A stretch of 64,000 nucleotides of DNA, from positions 124,001-188,000 of the forward strand of contig JAPLFH010000012.1 in NCBI GenBank assembly GCA_026390815.1. The letters are read 5' to 3'. The position numbers and the translations under genes were made by a program. This document shows, in pieces, positions 37,101-45,561 of this stretch (the stretch's first letter is position 1; the number at the start of each line of letters is the position of its first letter). A model generated the notes under the pieces. That model did no database searches and was not told the origin of the DNA. It saw only the letters and a list, made by a program, of their open reading frames with translations. The stretch is from Ignavibacteriales bacterium. GTDB taxonomy: Bacteria > Bacteroidota > Ignavibacteria > Ignavibacteriales > SURF-24.

Positions 37101-37732
37101 CACTTAATTCCCCAAATAATATCTGCCTGAACAAAATTATTTTCATCTAAATCAATTCTAAATAATTTGTTGGAATTGAAGTCAGCCACATATTTCTTAA
37201 TCAGTTCCTTCAACCAAAACAATTCAGCTTTAAGCTTCCAATTTTCACCATCGTGTGATTGTAGAACTATAAACAATCGGTTCTTTAAGTGTTTTCTTTT
37301 CTGTTGGCTTTGATTCACATATAGCCATCTAATCAAATCGATTGGATCTTTCTGTGCCTCTTCAATAGTTTTATTATATTTTTTGGGAAATACTGTTGTC
37401 TTATGATCAAAGCTTATTCCCATAATTTCAAAATCAACAAGTTTGTCTTTATGATTCTTTGCAGGTTTTACATTGGGAAGCGTGCAGAATATAAATTCTA
37501 TTGCGTGAGCAGACCAGAAATTGAACCAACGGTTCATAGCGTAATTTGAAAGTAATTCGTAGTCGACTCTTTTATCAAATCTTTCCTTAATGTTTTTTTG
37601 CAGATCAAGAAATTTTTCTGTGTGATAAATGAAATTAGTAAGATTATCAAAAATATCATTCTGCTTCATTCCCCAATTGTAAGGATAGTCCAATCGTTTC
37701 TTTAATTCAATTTCAATCTGTAGTAATTCCAT
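37100..37732 (-). CDS. Putative PD-(D/E)XK-type endonuclease, partner of adjacent DNA methyltransferase
   Basis: I know no named family for this 210-aa soluble protein. A PD-(D/E)XK-like core can be proposed: Glu79 in SAHAIEFIF, Asp100 in KLVDFEIMG and Asp109-x-Lys111 in SFDHKTTVFP, with beta-strand-like segments around them and a 9-residue spacing typical of restriction enzymes. It starts 2 bases after the methyltransferase stop, the order of many type II restriction-modification pairs, and its stop overlaps the radical SAM start. Restriction function is inference from motif and position. Confidence 0.6.
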   Translation of the reverse strand: MELLQIEIELKKRLDYPYNWGMKQNDIFDNLTNFIYHTEKFLDLQKNIKERFDKRVDYELLSNYAMNRWFNFWSAHAIEFIFCTLPNVKPAKNHKDKLVDFEIMGISFDHKTTVFPKKYNKTIEEAQKDPIDLIRWLYVNQSQQKRKHLKNRLFIVLQSHDGENWKLKAELFWLKELIKKYVADFNSNKLFRIDLDENNFVQADIIWGIK

Positions 37733-37734
37733 TT

Positions 37735-38802
37735 TTACACTTTCTGGAAAAGGAAAATATACTCGTGTTTAAAAATATAAAAACCACCTTTTAATGCTCT
37801 GTAGCGCCACAATTCTTTTTGATTCATCTTTCCTTTAGTTTCATCAAAGTTTTTAATGATGGTAGATTTTAGTTTGAATTTTCTTTTTAGAACTTCTTGC
37901 ATAGAATAAAATCCAAGAGGAATCCATTCACCTCCAGAATACTTATCTCCAATTACCAAGGCAAGATATTTTCTTTTTCCTAAAATTGGATAAATTCCAT
38001 CAATAATTTGTCCTAATCGATCAAGAAAGTCTTCAATACTTTTTGAATTGGATAAATCACTTTCATCCTTGCTGAACTTTATAATATCCCAATAAGGTGG
38101 GTGCATAATTACAAATTGAATCGTTTCTATCCCAATTTTCTGCAATTCTTTTTCAAAATTAATTTTTGTGCTGTCTCCACAAATTATTTTCGATTTATAA
38201 TCTGAACCAAAAATATCTTCTTCTTTTGCAATATTTAATTTTGCTAATTCAGCAATTGAAGGTAACAATTCAATACCAATTCCGTTTCTACCAAGACGCT
38301 TGCATTCAATTAAAGTTGTTCCGCTGCCAAGAAAAGTATCCAAAACCCAATCACCTTTCTTTGTAAATCTCCTTAACAATTGATTTGGAATCTGTGGAAT
38401 AAAGTTCCCCCAATATCCTGCGTTATGCGCACCGGAGGTATCTCGTTTATCAAATATCCAAAGGCTATCAGTAATAATATCATCATATTGCTTCCAGAGA
38501 TTCATATTAAGATCGTTTAAAATGTTTTCATCATTTACAGTCAAACTTTTTATCAGACGGCTGATGTAATACTTCGTTCTTTCAATTGTTTTCGTTTCAA
38601 CTATTTGATTGAGTTCAGTCAACAAATATTCTCTGATGTTATTCTTATTCCCATTGTTATTAGGAATCAAATAATCTATTTCCAGGTTATCGGAATTTTC
38701 CACAACATTTTTAAGATCGAGTAAACCATTTTTTATTAATTGTAACTCCTGGTTACTTAACAGATTTCTTAAAACATCAATAGGTTGTAGTTTATTTTTC
38801 AT
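37735..38802 (-). CDS. DNA N4-cytosine/N6-adenine methyltransferase
   Basis: The 355-aa protein shows the AdoMet-binding motif LDTFLGSGTTLIECKRLGRN (Asp155 onward) and the catalytic motif IMHPPYWDI (residues 232-240; HPPYW replaces the common DPPYW or TSPPY). AdoMet motif comes before the catalytic motif. It has an N-terminal region of about 115 residues without recognisable motifs, possibly target recognition. It should methylate an amino group of adenine or cytosine in DNA. It heads a three-gene unit with a nuclease candidate and a radical SAM gene. Confidence 0.88.
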   Translation of the reverse strand: MKNKLQPIDVLRNLLSNQELQLIKNGLLDLKNVVENSDNLEIDYLIPNNNGNKNNIREYLLTELNQIVETKTIERTKYYISRLIKSLTVNDENILNDLNMNLWKQYDDIITDSLWIFDKRDTSGAHNAGYWGNFIPQIPNQLLRRFTKKGDWVLDTFLGSGTTLIECKRLGRNGIGIELLPSIAELAKLNIAKEEDIFGSDYKSKIICGDSTKINFEKELQKIGIETIQFVIMHPPYWDIIKFSKDESDLSNSKSIEDFLDRLGQIIDGIYPILGKRKYLALVIGDKYSGGEWIPLGFYSMQEVLKRKFKLKSTIIKNFDETKGKMNQKELWRYRALKGGFYIFKHEYIFLFQKV

Positions 38803-38899
38803 TCAATTAAATTCTTGATAATGTTTTGTTAAAAATTAACATAAAACAACTTTAAAAAAAACTGTTTGTGTAACAGAAGAAGGATTGAAGGTTATAGAT

Positions 38900-38930
38900 A
38901 AAAAAAGAGGCACTCGGTAATGCCTCTTTG
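38900..38930 (-). terminator. Terminator of tRNA-Phe
   Basis: On the minus strand AAAGAGGCA and TGCCTCTTT form a perfect 9-bp stem with an 8-base loop, followed by a run of T. It begins 7 bases after the tRNA 3' end, so it is a factor-independent terminator for the tRNA. Confidence 0.9.
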
Positions 38931-38935
38931 TAACG

Positions 38936-39008
38936 TGGGCAGAGACGGAATTGAACCGCCGACACATGGATTTTCAGTCCATTGCTCTACCGACTGAGCT
39001 ATCTGCCC
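38936..39008 (-). tRNA. tRNA-Phe (GAA)
   Basis: The 73-base gene starts GGGCAGATAGCTCAG on the minus strand; acceptor arms GGGCAGA and TCTGCCC pair fully. The anticodon loop CTGAAAA carries GAA for phenylalanine, and GGTTCAATTCC forms the T arm. CCA is not encoded. It is a single-gene unit with its own promoter and terminator. Confidence 0.97.
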
Positions 39009-39027
39009 ATTCAAATTTGTTGTTCAA

Positions 39028-39055
39028 AATATAGCGATTTTATTAAAAACCGCAA
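39028..39055 (-). promoter_or_regulatory. Putative promoter of tRNA-Phe
   Basis: On the minus strand TTGCGG and TATATT are 16 bases apart, and TATATT ends 19 bases before the tRNA 5' end, a good distance for a short leader. The -10 is followed by TTGA; the whole TATATTTTGA string recurs in front of yceD and is close to the Bacteroidota TAnnTTTG element. Confidence 0.5.
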
Positions 39056-39183
39056 AAATTATTATTTTATTTGTGCATAAATAATTCTCGTCTACAAATT
39101 TGATTTGAATTTTTAGGGAAATCTTGTCTTTTAATATATCTCCACCAATAAATTTTGGAATCATTGAATAAACGACAACCACT

Positions 39184-39308
39184 ATGTTTATTATTGTAAA
39201 TATTTTCCTTGCGTATTTATTAATTAAGCTAACAGCAAAAAAAGATTTTATAACTTACCTCAACAAGGAAGAATGTGGTTAACCTGGATAATGGAAATTG
39301 ACTTTTAA
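39184..39308 (+). pseudogene. Decayed 5' copy of the neighbouring amino-acid permease gene
   Basis: Reading from an ATG at 39184 the translation IIVNIFLAYLLIKLTAKKDF matches the start of the permease at 39387 (IIINLLLVIAFIKLVSKKDF), and after a one-base shift GRMWLTWIMEI matches GRWLLTWIAIG. The frame is broken and the similarity ends near 39305, so only about 40 codons survive. It is a remnant of a tandem partial duplication. The rest of the 378-base gap between tRNA-Phe and the permease shows nothing else. Confidence 0.7.
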
Positions 39309-39386
39309 GAACCACAAATATTCTTTTCTAATTTCAAATAAATTCACCTATTTTTATCTATGATTTTTCAAATATAAAGTCTAAAA

Positions 39387-41222
39387 GTGAATTCAAGTAT
39401 ATTTATAATTATTAATCTTCTTCTTGTAATAGCATTTATTAAGCTCGTTTCCAAAAAAGATTTTCTTACATATCTTCAGAATGGACGGTGGCTTTTAACC
39501 TGGATTGCAATTGGTATTATTACCCTGATGGACGAATTAACATCAGTCTTTTATGCAAATGCAGAAGCTCATCGGTTTATAGGTGTAAAAGCTATAATTT
39601 ATATCGCACTTACTTCAGTCCTTATCCGATTCCTTTCTACAAGGATGGTTGAGATAGCTGAGATTTTAGAAGCAAACAATATTAAAGGAGGCGGAGTATA
39701 TTCGTTTTCTTACATGGTTCTTGGACCAAGTTTTTCATTCATTGCTATTTCATCTATTCTGGTTGATTATGTTTTAACTGCAACAATTTCAACAGCTTCG
39801 GCGGTTGAGAACGGAACATCATTTTTAGGAACAAGCCCGGCAATAAATTTTATTCTAAAATTTGGAGTAATCTGGTTTATAACTTCACTCAACATTATTG
39901 GCATAAAAGAAAATGCCAAATTTACTTTTCTAATATTCGTTTTTGCTGCATTTGTTTTGGTTAATTTAATTATTGGTGGTGCGTTAAATTTAGATTCCAA
40001 TTCTACAGGAAAGATTGCTGCAAGTTTTCAAGGATTCATAGGAGATTTAACTGAAGGCTCTCCTTTCATTGCATATGAAAATATAATAATCGGTATAGGA
40101 AGTTGCATTCTAGCATACTCAGGTATAGAATCAGTACTTCAAACTGCTTCTCTTGTTAAAAGTTGGAAAGAAATTAGAAAGGCTTATCTGTTTCTTGCAC
40201 TAACAGTGGGTATCGTAACTCCATTAATCGCATTATTAGTTTTATCATCACCAATAGATATATCAAAGCATGAAACAGACTTAATTCCTGTTTTTGCAGC
40301 ATTAACAAATGGACAATTTTTTGGGATTGTAGTTGCGATTTTAGCCACTTTTACTTTAATAATGGCAGTTAATACTGCGATGGTAGCGTCAGCAGAATTA
40401 ATTGAAAAGATAGCTGAGAGATATAATTATGAATCAATTATTAAATTAAATAAAAAACAATCGTTATATAGGATTCACATTCTTAATGCATTCTTTTATT
40501 CTGCTATATTAATAATAACAAGCGGAAGTCAGGCAATACTTGCTGAAATGTATGCCGTAGGATTGGTGGCAAGTTTCTGTATAAACACAGGCTCATTGTT
40601 GATGTATAGATACTCAAGGGGAACTAAAGAAATTACTTACAAAACTTCCAGAACTGGCACTTTAATTCTTTTTATTATCCTGTTAAGTACTTTTACTTAT
40701 ATAATTATCCATAGACCATACGGAACTGTACTTTGGTTATGTATAACATCGATTGTATTATTTGCAGGTCTGAGAATTTCAAAATATAAGTCTCCGGAAA
40801 TTAAAGTACGAATGATTACGAGTACTCCGATGGATGTAATTTTTGCAATAGCTGATTCAATAGCTGATAAAGTCCATATTTATTTCCGTCGACCAACTGA
40901 ATTGGAAGCCCAGGAAGAGCACAAAGATTCAATATTCGTTAGTTTTTACACACCAAGGACAGAACAACCAAAGGCGCTTTCACCAAATCATTTTTCCCTT
41001 TCAATCCAACGGAAAATGAAATTATTTGATATGATATTCGGTTTACTTAAGACTATTGAATATGAATTCCCTCCCGAAAAACATCTTCACATTCACTTTG
41101 GCTGGCCCATGTCTTCCTGGTTGGATCGAATGTCTATTGGAGTGATGATTTATAATATCATTCACTTACCTAAGAAATTCCCAAAATTTACTTTCCATAT
41201 GGATTATTTTGGACAGAAATAA
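39387..41222 (+). CDS. APC-superfamily amino acid permease
   Basis: The 611-aa inner-membrane protein has about 12 membrane segments in the first 470 residues, with APC-type features such as EILEANNIKGGGVYSFSY (the Gly-rich first helix region) and GIKENAKFTFLIFVF, followed by a cytoplasmic C-terminal region of about 140 residues (MITSTPMDVIF to FHMDYFGQK). It probably imports amino acids or related compounds with protons or sodium; the substrate is unknown. The start is GTG at 39387, which aligns with the decayed copy upstream. It converges on the GH5 gene with only 2 bases between the stops. Confidence 0.85.
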   Translation: MNSSIFIIINLLLVIAFIKLVSKKDFLTYLQNGRWLLTWIAIGIITLMDELTSVFYANAEAHRFIGVKAIIYIALTSVLIRFLSTRMVEIAEILEANNIKGGGVYSFSYMVLGPSFSFIAISSILVDYVLTATISTASAVENGTSFLGTSPAINFILKFGVIWFITSLNIIGIKENAKFTFLIFVFAAFVLVNLIIGGALNLDSNSTGKIAASFQGFIGDLTEGSPFIAYENIIIGIGSCILAYSGIESVLQTASLVKSWKEIRKAYLFLALTVGIVTPLIALLVLSSPIDISKHETDLIPVFAALTNGQFFGIVVAILATFTLIMAVNTAMVASAELIEKIAERYNYESIIKLNKKQSLYRIHILNAFFYSAILIITSGSQAILAEMYAVGLVASFCINTGSLLMYRYSRGTKEITYKTSRTGTLILFIILLSTFTYIIIHRPYGTVLWLCITSIVLFAGLRISKYKSPEIKVRMITSTPMDVIFAIADSIADKVHIYFRRPTELEAQEEHKDSIFVSFYTPRTEQPKALSPNHFSLSIQRKMKLFDMIFGLLKTIEYEFPPEKHLHIHFGWPMSSWLDRMSIGVMIYNIIHLPKKFPKFTFHMDYFGQK

Positions 41223-41224
41223 TT

Positions 41225-42307
41225 CTAAACATTTTTAGGAATTAGTGCATTAAGAAGTTGCGCATTCCAAAACTTTGTTTGCTGATCATAAATACCAAAT
41301 CCGGAACAAAACTCCCAGTATGCCCAACTAAATCCTCTTTGCTCTGACAATCGGCTAACGTAGTAAGTCCAATATGCTCTTGAAATCAAATCAGCTTTAT
41401 TGTACGCACCAAATTCCCCAAGGTAAAGTGGACGGTTATTTGTTGTTGACCAGGAAAGAGCTCTATCCAGGTCTCTACTGAGATTTTCCAATTCCAGCGC
41501 AGATGCTAACCATTTAGTGCCTAACCAATCATTGCTACCGGAAACCCATTCTGCACCTTGATGAGTAAAATGAAATGGATTATAATAATGAAATGTAATA
41601 ATCAGGTTATTTTCATCTTTGGGCAAATTTAAAGTTGATAAATTTTCAACACCGCTCCAATTAGCTGGAGAAACAATTAATGTTCTATAAGGATTTTTCT
41701 CCCTTACTATTTTAATAGCTTCAAGAATATTTTGATTCCAGATGTCTGGAGTCAATTGGTTATTCGGTTCATTTAGTAATTCAAAAAATAAATCGCCAGA
41801 ATAATTTGCATAGCGTGCAGAAATTTGACTCCACAATGAAAGAAATCTCTCTTTATTGTTAACAGGATCAGTCATCATTTCTTCATAATGATGAATATTA
41901 ATAACTACAGCAAGTCCGTTGGATAATGATTGATTTATTGCCCAGTCAATTCTCTCAAAAAATTTTTGATCAATAGTAAATGGAGTTGCAGTTAATGCGT
42001 GAGAAGACCAGCGAATTGGAATCCGAACCGAATTGAATCCCTTTTCCTTAATCAATTGAAAAAATTCCTCTTTTAAAACAACACCCCATTCTCCTTCTGT
42101 CGGCGCTTCCAGGGCATTTCCAAGATTTATCCCTCTGCCAAGCCGTTTATTTTGTTCAAATGGATCCAGCGGGTTAGTAAGTGGGTTATCCGTTGGTATA
42201 ACTGGATTACTGGAATCTTTTGAGCACCCAATATTGAATAACAACAATGCAGAAATTAAATAACTAAAGGAGGAGAGTTTTTTTCTATTTATATATGATT
42301 TATTCAT
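41225..42307 (-). CDS. GH5 family glycoside hydrolase (cellulase-type) lipoprotein
   Basis: The 360-aa protein carries a lipoprotein signal with lipobox FNIGC (Cys28), a short linker and a glycoside hydrolase family 5 barrel: GRGINLGNALEAP, FNSVRIPIRWSSH, INIHHYEEM, the acid/base Glu180 in FFELLNEPN, ITFHYYNP and the nucleophile Glu298 in PLYLGEFGAY. It likely cleaves beta-1,4-linked glucans or mannans at the cell surface. The ATG at 42307 is chosen because the longer frame needs a TTG and would precede the signal peptide with 11 charged residues. Confidence 0.93.
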   Translation of the reverse strand: MNKSYINRKKLSSFSYLISALLLFNIGCSKDSSNPVIPTDNPLTNPLDPFEQNKRLGRGINLGNALEAPTEGEWGVVLKEEFFQLIKEKGFNSVRIPIRWSSHALTATPFTIDQKFFERIDWAINQSLSNGLAVVINIHHYEEMMTDPVNNKERFLSLWSQISARYANYSGDLFFELLNEPNNQLTPDIWNQNILEAIKIVREKNPYRTLIVSPANWSGVENLSTLNLPKDENNLIITFHYYNPFHFTHQGAEWVSGSNDWLGTKWLASALELENLSRDLDRALSWSTTNNRPLYLGEFGAYNKADLISRAYWTYYVSRLSEQRGFSWAYWEFCSGFGIYDQQTKFWNAQLLNALIPKNV

Positions 42308-42432
42308 TTGCTTTTCAAATTCACTTTTTATGATTTGCAAAATTAGTTGATTTAGTTACATATCCCAAATGGAATAATTCTGTGCCAACAATTCATTTAA
42401 ATGTAAATATAACCTAAATATTTCTTTCAGAA

Positions 42433-42450
42433 TATTTCACGTATGAAATA
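42433..42450 (+). promoter_or_regulatory. Palindrome upstream of the phosphohexomutase gene
   Basis: TATTTCA and TGAAATA are exact inverted copies separated by CGTA, 47 bases before the ATG at 42497. The size fits an operator for a dimeric regulator, but the region is very AT-rich, so chance is possible and no known consensus fits. Confidence 0.25.
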
Positions 42451-42496
42451 AATATTTTATATTAAAAATAAAATAAAATGTTTTTATGGAGGAACG

Positions 42497-43846
42497 ATGT
42501 CCACACTAATGGTTAGCATATCTGGAATTAGAGGTCTGGTAGGCGATGGTTTGGAACCAGAAGTTTTAGTTAAATACACTTCAGCTTATGCAGATTTTTG
42601 CGGTAGAGGAAAAGTAGTGGTTGGAAGGGATGCAAGAATTTCTGGTGAAATGGTAAAAAGTATTGTTGTTGGTACTCTTTCCGCAAAAGGAATTGAAGTT
42701 ATTGATATTGGAATTGTTCCTACTCCTACGGTTCAATACACGGTAAAAACACTTAGAGCCGCTGGTGGTATTGCAATTTCTGCAAGTCATAATCCAAATG
42801 AATGGAACGCTCTTAAGCTTCTGAATAGTACCGGACAATTTATGACCCCTGAAGAAAATCTTGATTTACAAAAAATCCTGACAAAGGAAAGAACTTATAA
42901 AAGCTGGCATAATTTAGGGAAAATTTCTTTATATCAGAATGGATTGAAAAAACATATGGAAGATGTATTTAAACTAAAGTACATTGACAAAGTAAAAATC
43001 AAGGAAAGAAAATTTAAAGTACTTGCAGATTGCGTTAATGGAGCCGGAGCATATTGCATTCCTGATCTACTGCGAGAATTTGGATGCGAAGTGATTGAAA
43101 TGAATTGTGAGAAAACAGGAATCTTCCCCCGTTTGCCGGAACCATTACCGGAAAATTTATTAGAAACAATGGCTGCTGTAAAAGAAGCGAAAGCTGATCT
43201 TGGTATTGTTGTGGATCCTGATGTTGATCGATTAGTTTTAATTACGGATAAAGGCGAACCGTTTAGCGAAGAAAATACAATTACTCAGGCTGTAAAATTT
43301 GTTTTATCTAAAGAAAAAGGAAATGTTGTTGTTAATTTATCAACTACAAGAGCTGTGGATGACGTTGCCAAAGCTGCTGGATGCAAGGTCTTTCGTTCAT
43401 CTGTTGGAGAAGCGAATGTTGTAAAAAAAATGAAAGAAGTGGATGCAATAATTGGTGGTGAAGGAAGCGGTGGAGTAATTTATCCTGCATTGCATTACGG
43501 AAGAGATGCCTTGGTTGGTATCGCAATCACGCTACAGCATCTTTTAGAATTTGGAAAAACAATTTCCGAATTGAAAGAAGAGTTGCCAAAATATTATATT
43601 GCTAAAAGAAAAATTGAGCTGAAGAATACGAATCCAGATTTAATTGTTAATGCTCTAATTGAGAAATTTAAAAACGAAAATATTAATACTGAAGATGGTT
43701 TACGAATCGATTTTGAAGATCATTGGGTGCATTTCAGAAAATCGAACACTGAACCAATTATTAGATGTATTACAGAAGCTAAAACAGTTGTAGAAGCTGA
43801 AAAATTTATTGATAAATATTTTAGTGAAATTAAAAGTATGATGTAA
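42497..43846 (+). CDS. Phosphoglucosamine mutase / phosphomannomutase family enzyme
   Basis: The 449-aa alpha-D-phosphohexomutase interconverts hexose 1- and 6-phosphates. The catalytic Ser97 is in GIAISASHNPNEWN, the magnesium loop is VVDPDVDRLVL, the sugar loop GGEGSGGVIYPALHYGRDAL and the phosphate-binding site FRKSNTEPIIRC. The motif set is nearest to archaeal-type GlmM/ManB enzymes, and phosphoglucosamine mutase for peptidoglycan precursors is the best guess. A strong GGAGG stands 5 bases before the ATG. Confidence 0.92.
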   Translation: MSTLMVSISGIRGLVGDGLEPEVLVKYTSAYADFCGRGKVVVGRDARISGEMVKSIVVGTLSAKGIEVIDIGIVPTPTVQYTVKTLRAAGGIAISASHNPNEWNALKLLNSTGQFMTPEENLDLQKILTKERTYKSWHNLGKISLYQNGLKKHMEDVFKLKYIDKVKIKERKFKVLADCVNGAGAYCIPDLLREFGCEVIEMNCEKTGIFPRLPEPLPENLLETMAAVKEAKADLGIVVDPDVDRLVLITDKGEPFSEENTITQAVKFVLSKEKGNVVVNLSTTRAVDDVAKAAGCKVFRSSVGEANVVKKMKEVDAIIGGEGSGGVIYPALHYGRDALVGIAITLQHLLEFGKTISELKEELPKYYIAKRKIELKNTNPDLIVNALIEKFKNENINTEDGLRIDFEDHWVHFRKSNTEPIIRCITEAKTVVEAEKFIDKYFSEIKSMM

Positions 43847-43942
43847 AATTAATTTCATCAATTTGAACATATAAAAATAAAAGTTGAAAGTAATGAAGTA
43901 AAAATTTATAATTTTCATTACACTTACTTAATCCGCACTTTT

Positions 43943-44590
43943 TTATACAGCTTGGGCAACGTACTTAAATATTAGAATATAATGGCAAAGACCTCCCAAA
44001 ATTACAAAGATGTGCCATACTTCATGAAAGCCAAACACACCAGGTACAAAATTCATTAGTTTGAAACTATAAATAACGGATCCAAGAGTAAAGATAACTC
44101 CACCGAGGAATAACCAGATTAAAGCACCTGTTGGAAATACAGTAACAATTTCATTCATTGCAATTAATGCCAGCCAACCCATTGCTACATAAATACTCGC
44201 AGAAATCCATCGGGGCGCTTTGATTATAAACAGCTTTACAATAATCCCAATTATTGCAATCAACCAAATAATAATAAGCAATCCCCATCTCCAAAAACCA
44301 GTAAGCAGGTTTATACAAATAGGAGTGTAAGTCCCAGCAATTAAAATAAAAATTGCAGAGTGGTCAAGCTTACGTAAAATTTCAATTGTTTTTGGTTTTG
44401 CAGATGTTAGATGATAAGCTGAACTTATTGAGAACATTATAATCAAACTCATTCCGTAGACAAGCAGTGAAATTAATTTTATTAAATCACCTCTACAAGT
44501 GAAAATTAAAAAGATTAATCCTACCAAAGCTGAAATTGCCGTTACGAGATGACTTAAACCACTAAATGGATCACGGAATTTATGAAACAA
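43943..44590 (-). CDS. Hemolysin III family (PAQR-like) membrane protein
   Basis: The 215-aa protein has seven hydrophobic segments and the family motifs FSGLSHLVTA, SSAYHL, LRKLDHSAIFILIAGTYTP and FHEVWHIFVILGG, with His and Asp residues that form a metal site in PAQR relatives. Despite the name, haemolytic activity is unproven in most members; a role in lipid or membrane homeostasis is suspected. The start codon is TTG at 44590, preceded by AGAGAG. Confidence 0.93.
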   Translation of the reverse strand: MFHKFRDPFSGLSHLVTAISALVGLIFLIFTCRGDLIKLISLLVYGMSLIIMFSISSAYHLTSAKPKTIEILRKLDHSAIFILIAGTYTPICINLLTGFWRWGLLIIIWLIAIIGIIVKLFIIKAPRWISASIYVAMGWLALIAMNEIVTVFPTGALIWLFLGGVIFTLGSVIYSFKLMNFVPGVFGFHEVWHIFVILGGLCHYILIFKYVAQAV

Positions 44591-44652
44591 ATTTACTCTC
44601 TTCTAAATGCTGGGATATTATAAAAAATTTTAAGGAAATTAGGGAATCTTAA

Positions 44653-45561
44653 TTACATCAACCTTCTTCGCTTCTTAAAGTAGCTGAACAAAGCTTTATC
44701 AAATGGCGTAGATGTGTCTATCAGATTGTACTCAATATTGGAGTTAAGACATTCTTCTTTGATCATTTCAATAAATTCTTTCATCGCAATCTGATATGCT
44801 TTCTGAATCTGGTGCGGTTGTGTTGTCATTTCTTCCGCGGATTCTAAATCTTTAAAAATTGCATCTCTGCTAAAAGCAAAACTCCTTTCAATTGGATCCA
44901 GAACCTGGAAAACTATTACTTCATTCTTTTTATATCGGAAATGCTTGAGTGCAGTTAGCACAGATTTTACATCATCAAAAAAATCGGAGATGATAATTAC
45001 CAATCCTCTTCTCTTTACTTTTTCGGCAACAGAGCTAAGACAATTGGCAGTTTTGGTAGTACTTGTAGGCTTCACCTGGCTTAAAGTTCTAAGAAGCTCC
45101 GGCAAATAACTTTTGGAAGATTTAGGTGGAAGAAAAGATTCTATTTTGTCTGAGTATAGTGTAAGCCCAACCGCATCCTGCTGCTTCTGCATCAAATAAA
45201 TTAAACTGGCGGCAAGCATAGAAGCATAATCCAATTTCTTAATATTATTTTCGTAGCCATAATCCATTGATTTGCTAACGTCAAGAATAAGATGGCAAAC
45301 TAAATTGGTTTCTTCTTCAAATTGTTTTATATAAAATTTTTCTGTTTTACCGTAAACTTTCCAATCAATATTTTTTAGGGAATCTCCTTGCATATAAGGT
45401 CGATGCTCACTGAACTCAACACTAAATCCGTGGTAAGGACTTTTATGCAATCCAACCAGAAATCCTTCAACAACCAGCCGTGCTTTTAATTCAAGAGAAT
45501 TAAGTTTAGAAACAGTCGAAGGATCTAAATATTTTCTATAGTCAAGTGTAGTTTCTGTCAT
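44653..45561 (-). CDS. DUF58 domain protein
   Basis: The 302-aa cytoplasmic protein matches DUF58: VGLHKSPYHGFSVEFSEHRP, GDSLKNIDWKVYGKTEKFYIK and a von Willebrand-like metal site LILDVSKSMDYG. DUF58 proteins usually act with MoxR ATPases and VWA membrane proteins in stress or protein assembly; none of these is in the window. Its ATG overlaps the upstream lipoprotein's stop as ATGA. Confidence 0.92.
   Translation of the reverse strand: MTETTLDYRKYLDPSTVSKLNSLELKARLVVEGFLVGLHKSPYHGFSVEFSEHRPYMQGDSLKNIDWKVYGKTEKFYIKQFEEETNLVCHLILDVSKSMDYGYENNIKKLDYASMLAASLIYLMQKQQDAVGLTLYSDKIESFLPPKSSKSYLPELLRTLSQVKPTSTTKTANCLSSVAEKVKRRGLVIIISDFFDDVKSVLTALKHFRYKKNEVIVFQVLDPIERSFAFSRDAIFKDLESAEEMTTQPHQIQKAYQIAMKEFIEMIKEECLNSNIEYNLIDTSTPFDKALFSYFKKRRRLM

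Noticed and set aside
41215-41245. Small hairpin AATTCTAAA / TTTAGGAATT between permease and GH5 gene as terminator
   Set aside because: The stem is short, AT-rich, has a bulge and overlaps both stops; not convincing.
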